Source of the DNA: Theropithecus gelada
Lineage: Eukaryota > Chordata > Mammalia > Primates > Cercopithecidae
DNA length: 64,000 bases
NCBI RefSeq assembly: GCF_003255815.1
Contig: NC_037673.1
Span: 13,138,666-13,202,665 of the forward strand
Direction: 5' to 3'
In this document: positions 1 to 11,179 of the stretch, piece after piece
Position numbering within the stretch: the first letter of the stretch is position 1
How the letters are laid out: each line of letters opens with the position of its first letter
Made by a program: the position numbers and the translations under genes
Notes under the pieces: model-generated
Told to the model about the DNA's origin: nothing
The model's database searches: none
The model's input: the letters and a program-made list of their open reading frames with translations, nothing else

Positions 1-322
1 CCATCATTCTCAGCATACTAACACAGGAACAGAAAACCAAACACCTCATGTTCTCACTCATATGTGGGAGTTGAACAATGAGAACACATGAACACAGGGA
101 GGGGAACATCACACACTGGGGCCTGTCAGGGAATGGGGGACAAGAGGAGGGAGAGCATTAGGACAAATACCTAATGCATGCAGGGCTTAAAACCTAGATG
201 ACGGGTTGATAGGTATAGCAGAACACCATGGTACATGCTTACCTATGTTACAAACCTGTACATTCTGCACATGTATTCAGAAACTTAAAGTAAAATTAAA
301 ATAAAATAAAACAAAAAAATGC
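1..322 (+). mobile_element. L1PA-type LINE-1, 3' end (cut by window edge)
   Basis: This is the last part of a primate L1: the end of ORF2 and the 3' UTR, followed by an A-rich tail (about 283-322). The same 3' UTR wording recurs at about 5395-5690 ('GAACAATGAGAACACATG', 'AGGACAAACACCTAATGC', 'TAGATGACGGGTTGA'), which confirms family and orientation. The element continues left of the window, so its full length is unknown. It is a non-coding relic. Confidence 0.93.
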
Positions 323-404
323 ATTTCACAATGAAATTATTAAATAGGAAACATTAAGTTTGATTAAATTTGGTATATTTTTAAGAGGAACACCACTGGA
401 GTTT

Positions 405-2110
405 TGTTCGCTTTTTAAATTTTTAAAATTTTTCATTGAGATATAATTGATGAAAGTTGTATATGCCCAAGTTATTAATAAATATATACAATCTGAAATG
501 ATTTCCACAATCAAGCTAATGAACATATCCATGTACTTAAGATCTACTGTCTTAGCAAATTTCAAGTATGCAGTACATTATTATTAGCTATAGTCACTAA
601 GCTACACATTAGGTCTCTAGAACTTACTTAGCTTATAACTGCACATTTGTACCTTTGATGGGGAGATGTTGATCTCGCCCAATCTCTGAGCCCTGATACC
701 CACTCTTCTACTCTGTTTCTGTGAGCTCAGTGTTTTAACATTACACATAAAGCAAGATCACACAGTATTTGTCTTGCTGTCCCTGACTTATTTTACTTAG
801 CATATGTCCTCCATGTTTATCTATGTTGCTGCAAATGACAAAATTTCCTTTTTTTATTTTAGATTTCTTAATTTCAATTGTAACTTTTAAGGCTGAGTAA
901 TATCCATTTTCTATTTGTCTATCCATTCATCTATTGATTGACACCTAGGTTATTTCCATCTCTTGGCTATTGTGAGTAATTATGCAATGAATATGGCAAT
1001 GCAGATACCTCTTCAAGATTAGTGATTTTATTTCCTTTCAATATGTAATATATCCAGTAGTGGAGTTGCTGGATCATATGATAGTTCTATTTTTAACTTT
1101 TTGAGGAACCTCCATACTTTTTTCAATAATGGTTGTACCAATTTACATCTCCATCAACAATGTATAAGGGTTCTCTTTTTTTCATGTTCTTGCCAACACA
1201 TTTTATTTTGACATTTTTATAGTAGCTATCCTGACAGATGTGAGGTAATAGAAATACTGTGGTTTTTGTCTTTCCTTTTTGATTAGTTATCTTAAATATA
1301 TTTTCATACAACTATTGGTTATTTGTATGTCTTAATTGGGAAAATGTCTATTAAAAGTTCTTTGCCAAATTTTTTAGTCAGGTTATTATGATTTGCCATT
1401 GATTGGTTGGAGTTCCTTATTATTTTGGATATTAACACCTTGTCAGATATGTTTGCAAATATTTCCTACTATTCCACGGGTTGCCTTTTCATTTTGTTTC
1501 TGCACAGAGAGGTTTTAGTTTAATGTAATCCCACCTGTTTATTTTTACTTTGGTTGCCTGTGTTTTAGCAACAATTGATATAAAAAAATTTGCCAAGAGC
1601 AGTATCAAGGGGCTTTTCCCCTATTTTCTTATAAGAGTTTTTGGTTACAGATCCTATGTTTAAATTTTTAATCAATTGTGAGTGATTTTTAATTATGCTC
1701 TGAAATAAGGATTCAATTTCATTTCTTTTGCACGTGTATATTCAGGTTTTAAAACGTATTTTATTTAACAGACTACCATTTCCCCATTGTGTATTGTTAG
1801 CACCTTTGTTGAAGATCACTTAGTCATATACACATAGGTTTATTTTTGGGCTTTCTATTCTGCTTAATTGCTCTGTATGTCTGTTTTTTAACAGTACCAT
1901 ACTGTTTTGATTATGGTGGCTTTGTAATATAATCTGATATCATAAAACATGATACCTCCAGCTTTGTTCTTTTTCCTCAATAATACTTTAGCTATTTATT
2001 TGAAGGGCTTTTGTTTCATATTCATTTAACTTTGTTTTTGTATTTCTTCGAAAAAATGGCACTGGAATTTTGATAGGGATTGAGTTGAGTCTGTAGATTG
2101 CTTTGAGTAA
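405..2110 (-). mobile_element. Old L1 (L1PB/L1MA age), 3' part of a 5'-inverted copy
   Basis: Read on the minus strand, this is the ORF2 C-terminal region and 3' UTR of an old L1. Its 3' end is the T-rich stretch near 405-435. The stretch near 1940-2110 ('CCTCCAGCTTTGTTCTTTTT', 'GATAGGGATTGAGTTGAGTC') is the complement of ORF2 sequence downstream of the RT domain. Stops are frequent and no frame is usable. It joins at about 2110 to L1 sequence in the opposite orientation, which supplies the piece of ORF2 lying just upstream in a normal L1. Confidence 0.85.
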
Positions 2111-3735
2111 TACAAAAATTGTATGAAAGCATAACACTCAATGGTAAAATAAGCAAACAGTGAAAATTAGAATGTCCTAATGCTGTAATGCTGGTATATA
2201 AATTGCTTACATCTCAAGTATAAAGTCAAAAGACAAAACTTTTAAAAATAACTAAGTTACAATAATTTGATAATAACTAAACAATATAAAAAGATATAAA
2301 TTGTGACAAATCTAAACAGGCAAATAATAAATAAGGAAATTGAATCAGTAATGAAAAGTTTCCCATCAAAGAGAAGCCTAGGATCTGATGGTTTTACTTG
2401 TGAAACTACCAAACATTTAAAGAATAATACCAATTCTTCTCAAACTCTGTCTGAAAATGGAGTCAGAAACACTTCCATATTTGTTCTATGAGACCAACAA
2501 TCAAGATACCAAAGCCAGACAAGGACACTACAAGAAAAGAAAACTATTGACCAATATCCCACATGAGCACAGATACAAAAATCCTCAATAAAACACTAGC
2601 AAACCAATTTAAGAGCACATTACAAAGATCATATACCATACCATGGGATTTATCCATAGGATTCATGAATAATTAAACTTATGCAAATAAATTACTGTGA
2701 TTACCACATTAACAGAATAAAGAACAAAAATCACATGAACAACTCAATAGATGCAGAAAAAGTCTTGACAATATTCAACAACCTTTATAATAAAATATCT
2801 CAACACATTAGATATAGAAAGTATGTATCTCAACACCATAAAGGTCATATATCACAGGCCCACAGTTAACATTATGTTCAACAATGAAAAGCTGAAATAT
2901 TTTCCTCTAAGATCAGGAAAAAACATACGGACATCCAGTCCTGCCACTTCTACTCAATATAGTACTAGAAGTCCTAGCCAGAAAAATTAGGCAATAAAAA
3001 ATAATTAAAAACATCCAAATTGGGCTGGGCACGGTGGCTCACACCTGTAATCCTAGCACTTTGGGAGGCTGAGGCAGGTGGATCATGAAGTCAGGAGATC
3101 GAGACCATACTGGCTAACATGATGAAACCCCATCTCTACTAAAAATACAAAAAATTACCTGGGCGTGGTGGCAGGCACCTGTAGTCCCAGCTACTTGGGA
3201 GGCTGAGGCCGGAGAATGATGTGAACCCGGGAGGTGGAGCTTGCAGTGAGCACAGATTGTGCCACTGCACTTCAGCCTAGGTGACAGAGTGAGACTCTCT
3301 CTAAAAAAATAAAAAATCCAGATTGCAAAGGAATAAAAAATTGTCTCTTTTTGTAGATGACATATATATAGAAAGAGAGAGAGAGAGAGAAAGAGAAAAC
3401 TTTAAAGAGCCCACCAAAAAACTGTTGGAACTGATAAACAGATTCAGTAAGAATGCAGAATACAAAAATCAAGGCACAAACATCAATTAAGTTTCTAGAA
3501 ACTAACTTCAAAGTACCTGAAAAAGAAATTTAAAAAAAAAATCTCATTTACAATAGCATTAAAACGAATAAAATTTTCAGGAATAAATTTAACTGAGGAG
3601 GTAAAAGATCTGAAAACTATAGGCTGAAAACTATAAAACATTTGAAAAAAATTGAAGCAGACACAAATCAGTGGGAAGATACACTATGTTCATGAGTTGA
3701 AAGCATTAAAATTATTAAAAGGTCCATAGTACACA
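2111..3735 (+). mobile_element. Inverted 5' segment of the same old L1 (ORF2 RT region)
   Basis: Plus-strand L1 ORF2 from the reverse-transcriptase region onward. The frame at 2303-2491 reads INKEIESVMKSFPSKRSLGSDGF, a recognisable although decayed ORF2 stretch. It stops at 3735, exactly where the minus-strand half (405-2110) takes up the L1 sequence. An Alu splits it at 3022-3317; L1 resumes with 'TTGTCTCTTTTTGTAGATGA'. A GA run lies at about 3369-3397. Confidence 0.85.
3022..3317 (+). mobile_element. Alu (AluY/S-like), full length, inside L1
   Basis: Both Alu monomers are present with a middle A-rich linker and a short A-rich tail. Diverged TSDs derived from the interrupted L1 flank it ('CATCCAAATTG' on the left, 'AATCCAGATTG' on the right). 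It is younger than the L1 it splits. Confidence 0.95.
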
Positions 3736-3742
3736 AATGAAC

Positions 3743-4045
3743 AACTTTTTTTTTGTTTGTTTGAGATGAAGTTTCACTCTTCTTTGCCCAGGTTGGGGTG
3801 CAATGGCATGATCTTGGCTCACTGCAATCTCCGCCTCCCGAGTTCAAGCTATTCTCCTGCCTCAGCCTCCAGAGTAACTGGGATTACAGGCATGCACCAC
3901 CACGCCCAGCTAATGTTGTATTTTTAGTAGAGACGGGGTTTCACCATGTTGGTCAGGCTAGTCTAGAACTCTTGACATCAGGTTATCCACCCGCCTTGGT
4001 CTCCCAAAGTGCTGGAATTACAGGCATGAGCCACCATGCTTGGCC
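3743..4045 (-). mobile_element. AluS-type, full length
   Basis: The T-rich tail starts at 3746 and the element ends with GGCC at 4042-4045. The TSD is about 15 bp with two differences ('CAAATGAACAACTTT' left, 'CAAATGAGTAACTTT' right). The left TSD abuts the end of the inverted L1. Confidence 0.96.
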
Positions 4046-4061
4046 CCAAATGAGTAACTTT

Positions 4062-4997
4062 AACGATAAATGCATTTAAAGGTAAATACAATAACATTAC
4101 CAATAACTAATACCAATTCTTCTCAACCTTATCTTTGGGCTTCCTAGACCCCTTTTTATTAAGCAATATTTTCATGTACCAGGACTATCCCCAGACTTTG
4201 TCCCACGATTCTCAAACACCATCAATAGTTTTACCTTTTAATTATAATAAAATTACTTTCTCTCTATTAACTACTTACTGTTTTTCTAAGTATCTACCAA
4301 TACATAGACAGCAGTCATCATATCTGTCTGTTACCTAGAAACACACATCATGAGATGGTAGTCTCCTGGTTCTACTTTTAATCCAGGAACCTGGAATTTG
4401 AGTGCAAAGGGGTTCCATTACAAGCCACAATGTGAATTTAAAAATTAGATGGGAGCACTGAGAGATTTTATATCTATCTTATGTGAAGAATTCAACATTT
4501 TCTTGAAAACCTCATTGATGTGTTATTTGATTAACTGTCTTTTCAAGATATTATATAGTGCTTTCTCCTGAGAAAAAATTTTTACTTAGTTTGATTTACT
4601 ATTGAATCAGTAGCTAGCATGATTTAGTATAGTTTCAATTACATCTGATCTCATAAATTCACATATGTGCAACTTTATAGATATTGTGCATGCATTTAGC
4701 AATTCTTGTACCTAGGAAAAAAGACTTAAACATGCGGGGTTTTTTTACATTCAAAAAAATTTTATAAAGATGAGACAGTTAACATTTTTTCTCACTGTTG
4801 AATGTTCTTTGAAACAAATAAATTCAATTTATATTGATACCTACACATTTATTCATTTGTGGTACATCCTCCCTCTGAATAAAAAAGAAATCACATTTAA
4901 AATAAGATTTTGATTAAGAAGAATTTTCATTCTGCTGTTAAAAATAGATTTTTCAGGAAACAAAACTTTTACATGGACTTTAATAAAACATCATTCC
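4062..4997. other. Unassigned AT-rich DNA
   Basis: I see no repeat family that I can name and no open frame above 70 codons with any coding character. A short stretch at about 4108-4127 resembles L1 sequence at 2427-2446, but the match is too short to call. Confidence 0.4.
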
Positions 4998-5690
4998 TTG
5001 ACGATTAAAAAATCAGGAAACAACAGATGCTGGCGAGGCTGTAGAAAAATAGGAATGCCTTTACACTGTTGGTGGGAGTGTAAATTAGTTCAACCACTGT
5101 GGAAGACAGTGTGGCAATTCCTCAGGGAACTAGAACCAGAAATACCATTTGACCCAGCAATCCCATTACTGGGTATATACCCAAAGGATTATAAATCATT
5201 CTGCTATAAAGATACATACACATCTATGTTTATTGCAGCACTATTTACAATAGCAAAGACTTGGAACCAACCCAAATGCCCAGCAATGATAGACTGGATA
5301 AAGGAAATGTGGCATATATATACCATGGAATACTATGCAGCCATAAAAAGAATGAGATCATGTTCTTTTCAGGGACATGGATGAAGCTGGAAGCCATCAC
5401 TCTCAGCATACTAACACAGGAACAGAAAACCAAACATGGCATGTTCTCATACATGTCAATTGAACAATGAGAACACATGGACACAGGGAAGGCAACATCA
5501 CACACCGGGACCTGTTGCTGGAGGATAAGAGGAGGGAGAGCATTAGGACAAACACCTAATGCACGCAGATCTTAAAACCTAGATGACGGGTTGAACACCA
5601 TGACACATGTATACCTTTGTAACAAACCTGCACATTCAGCACATGTATCCCAGAACTTAAAGTAAAAAATAACAATAAATACAACATTCT
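4998..5690 (+). mobile_element. L1PA-type LINE-1, 5'-truncated
   Basis: ORF2 C-terminus and 3' UTR of a primate L1. A 128-codon frame (4998-5384) reads the cysteine-rich C-terminal part of ORF2p (RCWRGC, then HCWWECKLVQPLWKTVWQF), though a functional protein needs about 1,275 codons. The 3' UTR ends in an A-rich tail at about 5650-5690. It is 5'-truncated, the usual outcome of incomplete target-primed reverse transcription. Confidence 0.93.
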
Positions 5691-5931
5691 TAAAAATAAT
5701 CTAACAGTGTACATATGCCATCTATTTAGATCAACAGTTCTAATTTCTAATTCCTGTTTCAAATAAAGGAACATTTTATGTTACTAAAATGATTTGAGAA
5801 GCCAAAAGGACTTTTGTTTTTTGCGGGTTGTGTGTATCAAAATCTTTGTGAAAAATTACTATGTTCTATATCTCCCTCAGAATACAAAAAAGAAAGAAGA
5901 GTGAAATTGTACCACAGTTTTCCACATTGTT

Positions 5932-6058
5932 TTTTTTTTTTTTGAGACGGAGTCACGCTCTGTCACCCAGGCTGGAGTGCAGTGGCCGGATCTCAGCTCA
6001 CTGCAAGCTCCGCCTCCCGGGTTCACGCCATTCTCCGGCCTCAGCCTCCCAAGTAGCT
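5932..6058 (-). mobile_element. AluY-type, right monomer only (5'-truncated)
   Basis: The T-tail and about 115 bp of young-type Alu match almost base for base the start of the full-length AluY at 7320-7617, including the 'GGCCGGATCTCAGCTCACTG' signature. It stops at 'CAAGTAGCT' and joins hAT-like sequence. No clear TSD was found, so a deletion or an unusual insertion at the 3' side of this junction is possible. Confidence 0.9.
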
Positions 6059-6560
6059 TTTATGTCTGGTTGAATAGCATGCAGCAGGATTACCACATGT
6101 GATTGTGGATTCCATCTGTTGCCTCCCACATATATGTAGTTGGATAATGGAGAAATATTTAAAAATAATTTTTCCATGATCGTAGATATTTTTCTTTGCT
6201 TCTACCACAAAGTTTAACAAGCGCACAAGTGGTGATTTCTTAAAGGTTAGCTGCAATGTGGAATGTGAATTAGTATCAATGTCCTTTTTGTACTCTGTTA
6301 CATTAAACTTTATTTTTTGAATTAAATTTGAATTAAATTGATCATTTACCCGTGCATAATTTTGTAACATCATGTACTGGTCAGTTGGTATATATTGTCT
6401 CACTGAATTATGTAGCTCATGGAAATGTGGACACATTCTGTTTTATGACATCAAGATATCACATTTGTTAATATCACCAATAGTCTCATCAGAAAAGTCT
6501 TTCAGAATCACGAATCTCTCAAGCTCATGATGACAGACACAAGTTTTCCAAAAGTCTAGT
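6059..6560 (-). mobile_element. Decayed hAT-type transposase relic
   Basis: On the minus strand, 6041-6436 is open for 131 codons. It starts MCPHFHELHNSVRQY and later has STLQLTFKKSPLV, which resembles the C-terminal dimerisation region of hAT transposases and the domesticated ZBED/FAM200-like proteins (S-T-L-Q-L-x-F-K...P-L-x-E-F-W). After that motif the similarity breaks off, consistent with a frameshift, and the Alu at 5932-6058 removes the rest. Similar wording continues upstream (to about 6560) in another frame (DFSDETIGDINKCDILMS, then stop). It could be a transposon copy or a processed pseudogene of a ZBED-like gene. Confidence 0.5.
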
Positions 6561-6750
6561 TTTCACTAGAAATTTTCAGTACAATCATTGACAACAAATA
6601 CTGTCAGTTATCCTTGAAGTGACAGTCTGACATCACTGACAATTTTTAGAAAATACCTTTCAAATACTAAAATCCAAATAATTGGTGTCAGTCATTCTTT
6701 ACAATAAAAATTGTGTCCCATGGAAAACCACCTAGTATAGCTCACGGTTC

Positions 6751-6807
6751 AAACAACTGCGTATGAAACAACCGCATATGAAACAACTGCATATGAAACA
6801 ACTGCAC
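6751..6807. repeat. 15-bp minisatellite, about 3.8 units
   Basis: Units start at 6751, 6766, 6781 and 6796. The consensus is AAACAACTGCATATG with single-base differences (CTGCG, CCGCA, CTGCA). The last unit is partial. Confidence 0.9.
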
Positions 6808-7319
6808 CTACTCAAGTAAAGCATCATCTTTCCTTTTGTAACAAACGTGTGTAGTGTGCCCTTCCCGTTTCACCACAGAGAATTTTTAAAACACATGGAT
6901 TTGAGGGTCACTCAAGTGTTACTCTCCTAAACAGTAAAGAGAATAAAAGGAAGCCACTAATCAAAGCAGAGTCATAAACTGATGAATTATTATTTTATAA
7001 GGTGAAGTTTCTTTACATCTTCCTCCATTCCTTTGTATGATACTATTCCTTCTATTTTTGTCAAAATAGAAAGTGCTTCCCAAGCCTAGTTCCATACAGG
7101 AAAATGTAAAGTTAAATTTTTGTATCAGAATTGCTCAATAAATATTCTATCATGTTGATGTTATGAATATTCACTCCATCTCTTAGGTGGCTTTACTGTT
7201 CTTTACTTGGGCCATAGAATGCAGATCTAATTTTGACATTAGTAAGTTATCATATGTGTCATCATTTAGCTCTCTGGGTTATATCATACATAGAATTTAT
7301 ATGATTTCTAAACATTTTT

Positions 7320-7617
7320 TTTTTTTTTTTTTTTTTGAGACTGAGTCTGGCTCTGTCGCCCAGGCTGGAGTGCGGTGGCCGGATCTCAGCTCACTGCAAG
7401 CTCCGCCTCCCGGGTTCACGCCATTCTCCTGCCTCAGCCTCCCGAGTAGCTGGGACCACAGGCGCCCACCACTTCGCCCGGCTAGTTTTTGTATTTTTTA
7501 GTAGAGACGGGGTTTCACCGTGTTAGCCAGGATGGTCTCGATCTCCTGACCTCGTGATCCGCCCGTCTCGGCCTCCCAAAGTGCTGGGATTACAGGCTTG
7601 AGCCACCGCGCCCGGCC
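7320..7617 (-). mobile_element. AluY of Old World monkey type, young
   Basis: Full-length with a pure T-tail and little divergence from AluY. The 'TTACAGGCTTGAGCC' variant is the cercopithecid diagnostic used for species inference. A perfect 18-bp TSD (TGATTTCTAAACATTTTT) lies at 7302-7319 and 7618-7635. Such an insertion could be polymorphic or lineage-specific. Confidence 0.97.
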
Positions 7618-7800
7618 TGATTTCTAAACATTTTTAAGACGTGCATGGATAGCATTAAATGTTGAGAATAAGCAAAAGTTTCTGATTAGCCTTAGTTTTC
7701 AAACTAGCTTCAACCACAGATAAAATTCACTAAAGAATATAATCAGTATTCCAAAAATTATTGTGTGGGTATCTTCACAATTCATTCACCTTCTAATTCT

Positions 7801-8105
7801 TTTTTTTTTTTTTTTTTTTTTTTGAGATACAGTCTCGCTCTGTCACTCAGACTGGAGTGGAGTGGCACCATCTTGGCTCACTGCATCCTCTGTCTCTCAG
7901 GTTCAAATGATTCTTCTACCCTCAGCCTCCTAAGTAACTGGGATAACAGGCATGCACCCCTACACCCAGATAATTTTGTATTTTTAGTAGCGATGAGGTT
8001 TCACCATGTTGACCAGGCTGGTCTCAAACTCCTGACCTCAAGTGATCCACCTGCTTTGGTCTCCCAAAGTGCTGGGATTACAGTCATGAGCCACTGCGCC
8101 TGGCC
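7801..8105 (-). mobile_element. AluS-type, full length
   Basis: Long T-tail and both monomers are present. The perfect 15-bp TSD TCACCTTCTAATTCT lies at 7786-7800 and 8106-8120. It is more diverged than the AluY at 7320-7617. Confidence 0.97.
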
Positions 8106-8120
8106 TCACCTTCTAATTCT

Positions 8121-10391
8121 ATCTCTTTATAATAAGGCCACTTGATTTGTTTCGTAGTTAGAACTCTTTTTTATAAAGTGCACAGAAGTGCTTGGATTTA
8201 TGCTGAAAAATGCTGAATAAAATAAATACAAATGAAGTAGAGATCTCAGTCCACTGGATTCATTATGTGGAACACAGGGCAGTAGAAGTATTTGTTGTCA
8301 CTTTGCTAGCTGATAAAAACTATCTGGATTTATTTCATATAATGTACACTATTTCAGTTCTAGGAGAGTTTCTGAGAAATTGTTAAATTATATTCTTGAG
8401 ATAAAGAGTTGAGGTGTGATAACCAGTTGGAGAAAAGTTTAGGGATAAATTTTCCCAAATAAGAAGTATAAACGCAAAGACGATAAGATATTTATAATTC
8501 TGACTGTGTGTTTTAAAAAATACCTGTTACATATTAGAGTTAATAAAGACAAAATAGGTAGAAAGCATAATAAAATTGGAATTAAAATTATTTTTTGATT
8601 TAAGTGACCTAAATCACAAGAAAATAAAATATAGAATATGTTTTTTACAAGGCATAGTACCAAGAGCAAATAGTTGCAAATATTATTTTAAGCTAATGGT
8701 TTAAATCATATATTACTTTACTGAATCTTTGGCTGGGGAGTTAATTTAGAACAATAATTGTATTTGTACTATTAGCAAGAACCTGTGGCTGAATGTAATG
8801 GAGCAGCATCTCACTGGGAAGCAAATGACTTCATTTGCTCTTCAGCCACTCACAACACCTCCAGCAGCTTAAGCATGGCACCTAGCTTACCATGAAGCAA
8901 AATAACTCTGCACAGGATGGCGGGCTTTCCTTTTGATGTGCTAATTAGTCATACAATTCACACTGGAATCAAAGTAATGAATGATTAGAAATTGTTACTT
9001 ACAGGCTGCATCATTTGGAAATGTGTAAATAATCAGGCTAAGATTCTGGATTTAAGATCTCTTTGCCAAGTGGTAGTCAGCCAATACACAGGCCGTGTTT
9101 GCCTGTGTTGACCGTGTATTTGAAAGCTCAGGAGAGCCTTCAGCATCTTGTAGTCCTCATGAGTCCCCACTGTCATGATTATGCCTTTCTTCCACCTTTG
9201 TCCCCAAGATAGGCTCCTAGGAACTCTGACTTCAGAAAGATACCTGGAAGCAAATCCTCTCACAAAATATATTTAATAAAACCATTAACAGCCTAAAGAC
9301 ATGAAGAAAAAACTATTTCAAATTCTTATAAGAAAAACATAATTATATTTAGCAATGCACTAGCTTTATTAAATGGAAAGAGCATGAACTCGGGATAAAA
9401 AATACAAACAACAACAATAATACTATAACAAAGGAGAAACATGCACACCTGATGTCATAGGTTTTGTAAAGTAAGTAGAGTTTTTGTCTTAATACATAAT
9501 TTCTATCCCACAAAATCTAACTTTGCATGGCTTAAGATAACAAATGACCAGTAAGAACATCAAGAAGCATAACTATCCTACAGCCTTTTATGCATAGGTA
9601 ATAATTACAAATGTGTATGTGTGTGGAAAATATATTTTCAATATATTTTTAAAACTTCAAAACTTATATTTCCATATGAGTAAGCTAAGTATCTTATACC
9701 AACTCTTTTACCAAGAGTAGACATTAGCCCCGAAATCTAGAAGAATCTAAAAATTAGATCAATTATCCTTCAAGTACCAACAAAAAATATAAAAAAGTTC
9801 CCTGATGACTCATGGACTCACCATCCTTCACTGCCCCAAGGTCCTTTAAGTCACTTCCTTTCCCCAAAAGCCCAGATATCATTTTGAAGAAAAAGCAGAG
9901 AAGAGGAATCTAAAAGACTGAGGTATTAAACCTATAGAAACTAATGATGTACTTGACCGTGCTGATTAGAATCCTCTTTTAAGCTTCTAAGTTTGCTGGA
10001 CTGGACTACATTTCATATATTTTTCCTCTACCACCAATCAACGGCGTGTCTGTGAGGGGGAAAAAAAGCAAAGCTTCACACGTCCAAGTTGTAGTACTAT
10101 CAATTATGTGATCAGAATGAATTCAATAAGATAAAACAAAAAGAAATAGATGAAAAGAAGAAAATGACAAAAGAAATGCAATTAATTCCCTGGGCCTTTT
10201 GATCTGTTATAATTTTATTTAACATTCATCTCATCTCCTACAAACTTCTGTCTCTACTTCAGAGCTGATGCTCTAACAATTATGTTTACCTTCATGTATC
10301 TGATGGCTTTTCTCTGTTCCCTCACATTTCCTGTTATTTTGTTGTCTGTCACCTCTGGATTTCAACACATCCCAAAAATTTCTCTCCTATT
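8121..10391. other. Largely single-copy AT-rich DNA
   Basis: No repeat family or gene recognised. The longest frames are about 76 codons (8439-8669 and 9033-9263, minus) and show no domain. If the LTR12 at 10392-11064 were active as a promoter, its transcription would run into this interval. Confidence 0.45.
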
Positions 10392-10754
10392 GTGTCCAGA
10401 ATTGGTTCCTTCCGGTGGGTTCTTGGTCTCGCTGACTTCAAGAATGAAGCCACGGACTCTCACGGTGAGTGTTATAGTTCTTAAAGATGGTGTGTCCGGA
10501 GTTTATTCCTTCAGCTGTTCAGATGTGTACGGAGTTTCTTCCTTCTGGTGGGTTTCTGGTCTTGCTTACTTCAGGAGTGAAGTGGCACACCTTCGCATTG
10601 AGTGTTACAGCTCTTAAAGGTTGCGCATCCGGAGTTGTTCATTCCTCCTGGTGGGTTGGTGGTCTTGCTGACTTCAGGAGTAAAGCTGCAGACTTTCACA
10701 GTGAGTGTTACAGCTCATAAAGGTAGTGCAGACCCAGAGTGAGCAGCAGCAAGA

Positions 10755-10760
10755 TTTATT
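10755..10760 (-). promoter_or_regulatory. LTR12 poly(A) signal (AATAAA on minus)
   Basis: TTTATT on the plus strand reads AATAAA on the LTR sense strand, between R and U5 of the LTR12. It is intact. Confidence 0.75.
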
Positions 10761-10873
10761 GCAAAGAGCAAAAGAACAAAGCCTCCACACTGTGGAAGGG
10801 GATGCCAGCCGGTTGCCGCTGGCTAAGGTGGCCAGCTTTTAGTCCCTTATTTGGCCCCACCCACATCCTCCTG

Positions 10874-10984
10874 ATTGGTCCATTTTACAGAGTGCTGATT
10901 GGTGCATTTACAAACCTTTAACTAGACACAGAGCGCTGATTGGTACATTTACAAACCTTTAGCTAGACACAGAGCACTGATTGG
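10874..10984 (-). promoter_or_regulatory. Four CCAAT boxes in LTR12 U3 tandem repeats
   Basis: ATTGG at 10874-10878, 10898-10902, 10939-10943 and 10980-10984 reads CCAAT on the LTR sense strand. They sit in roughly 41-bp repeated units containing 'TTTACAAACCTTTA' and 'CTAGACACAGAGC'. NF-Y binding to such arrays is established for HERV-9 LTRs; binding here is inference. Confidence 0.65.
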
Positions 10985-11179
10985 TGTATTTACAATCCTT
11001 TAGCTAGACAGGAAAGTTTTCCCAGTCCCCACCTGACCCACAAGCCCAGTTGCTTCACCTCTGACTATTATGATTTTCTCTTTGACTTCCTTATCTTCCC
11101 ACGTCCTGCCTGTACTGTCAATGCCCAGTGATCAAGGTGTTACAGGTAGTTCAGCATGAGCAGGGCAGAAGTGGGCTCC

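Larger units (their letters stand above)
10392..11064 (-). mobile_element. Solo LTR12 (HERV-9 type LTR)
   Basis: Reading the minus strand, the element runs from the U3 start (complement of CTTCACCTCTGA at 11053-11064) to the U5 end near 10392. U3 carries tandem units with the complement of 'GCTGATTGGT'. Four ATTGG motifs (CCAAT on the LTR sense strand) start at 10874, 10898, 10939 and 10980. The poly(A) signal complement TTTATT is at 10755-10760. U5 carries repeated 'GAGTGTTACAGCTC' blocks. A possible 5-bp TSD, CTATT, lies at 10387-10391 and 11065-11069. No internal viral sequence adjoins, so this is a solo LTR. CCAAT-rich LTR12 copies are known to act as promoters or enhancers in primates; activity here is not shown. 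Confidence 0.9.

Noticed and set aside
6751..6807. CRISPR-like spaced repeats
   Set aside because: Units are adjacent with no unique spacers, and the genome is primate.
10282..10720. Overlapping frames of 111 and 77 codons
   Set aside because: Antisense reading of LTR12 U5 repeats; no retroviral gene lies there.
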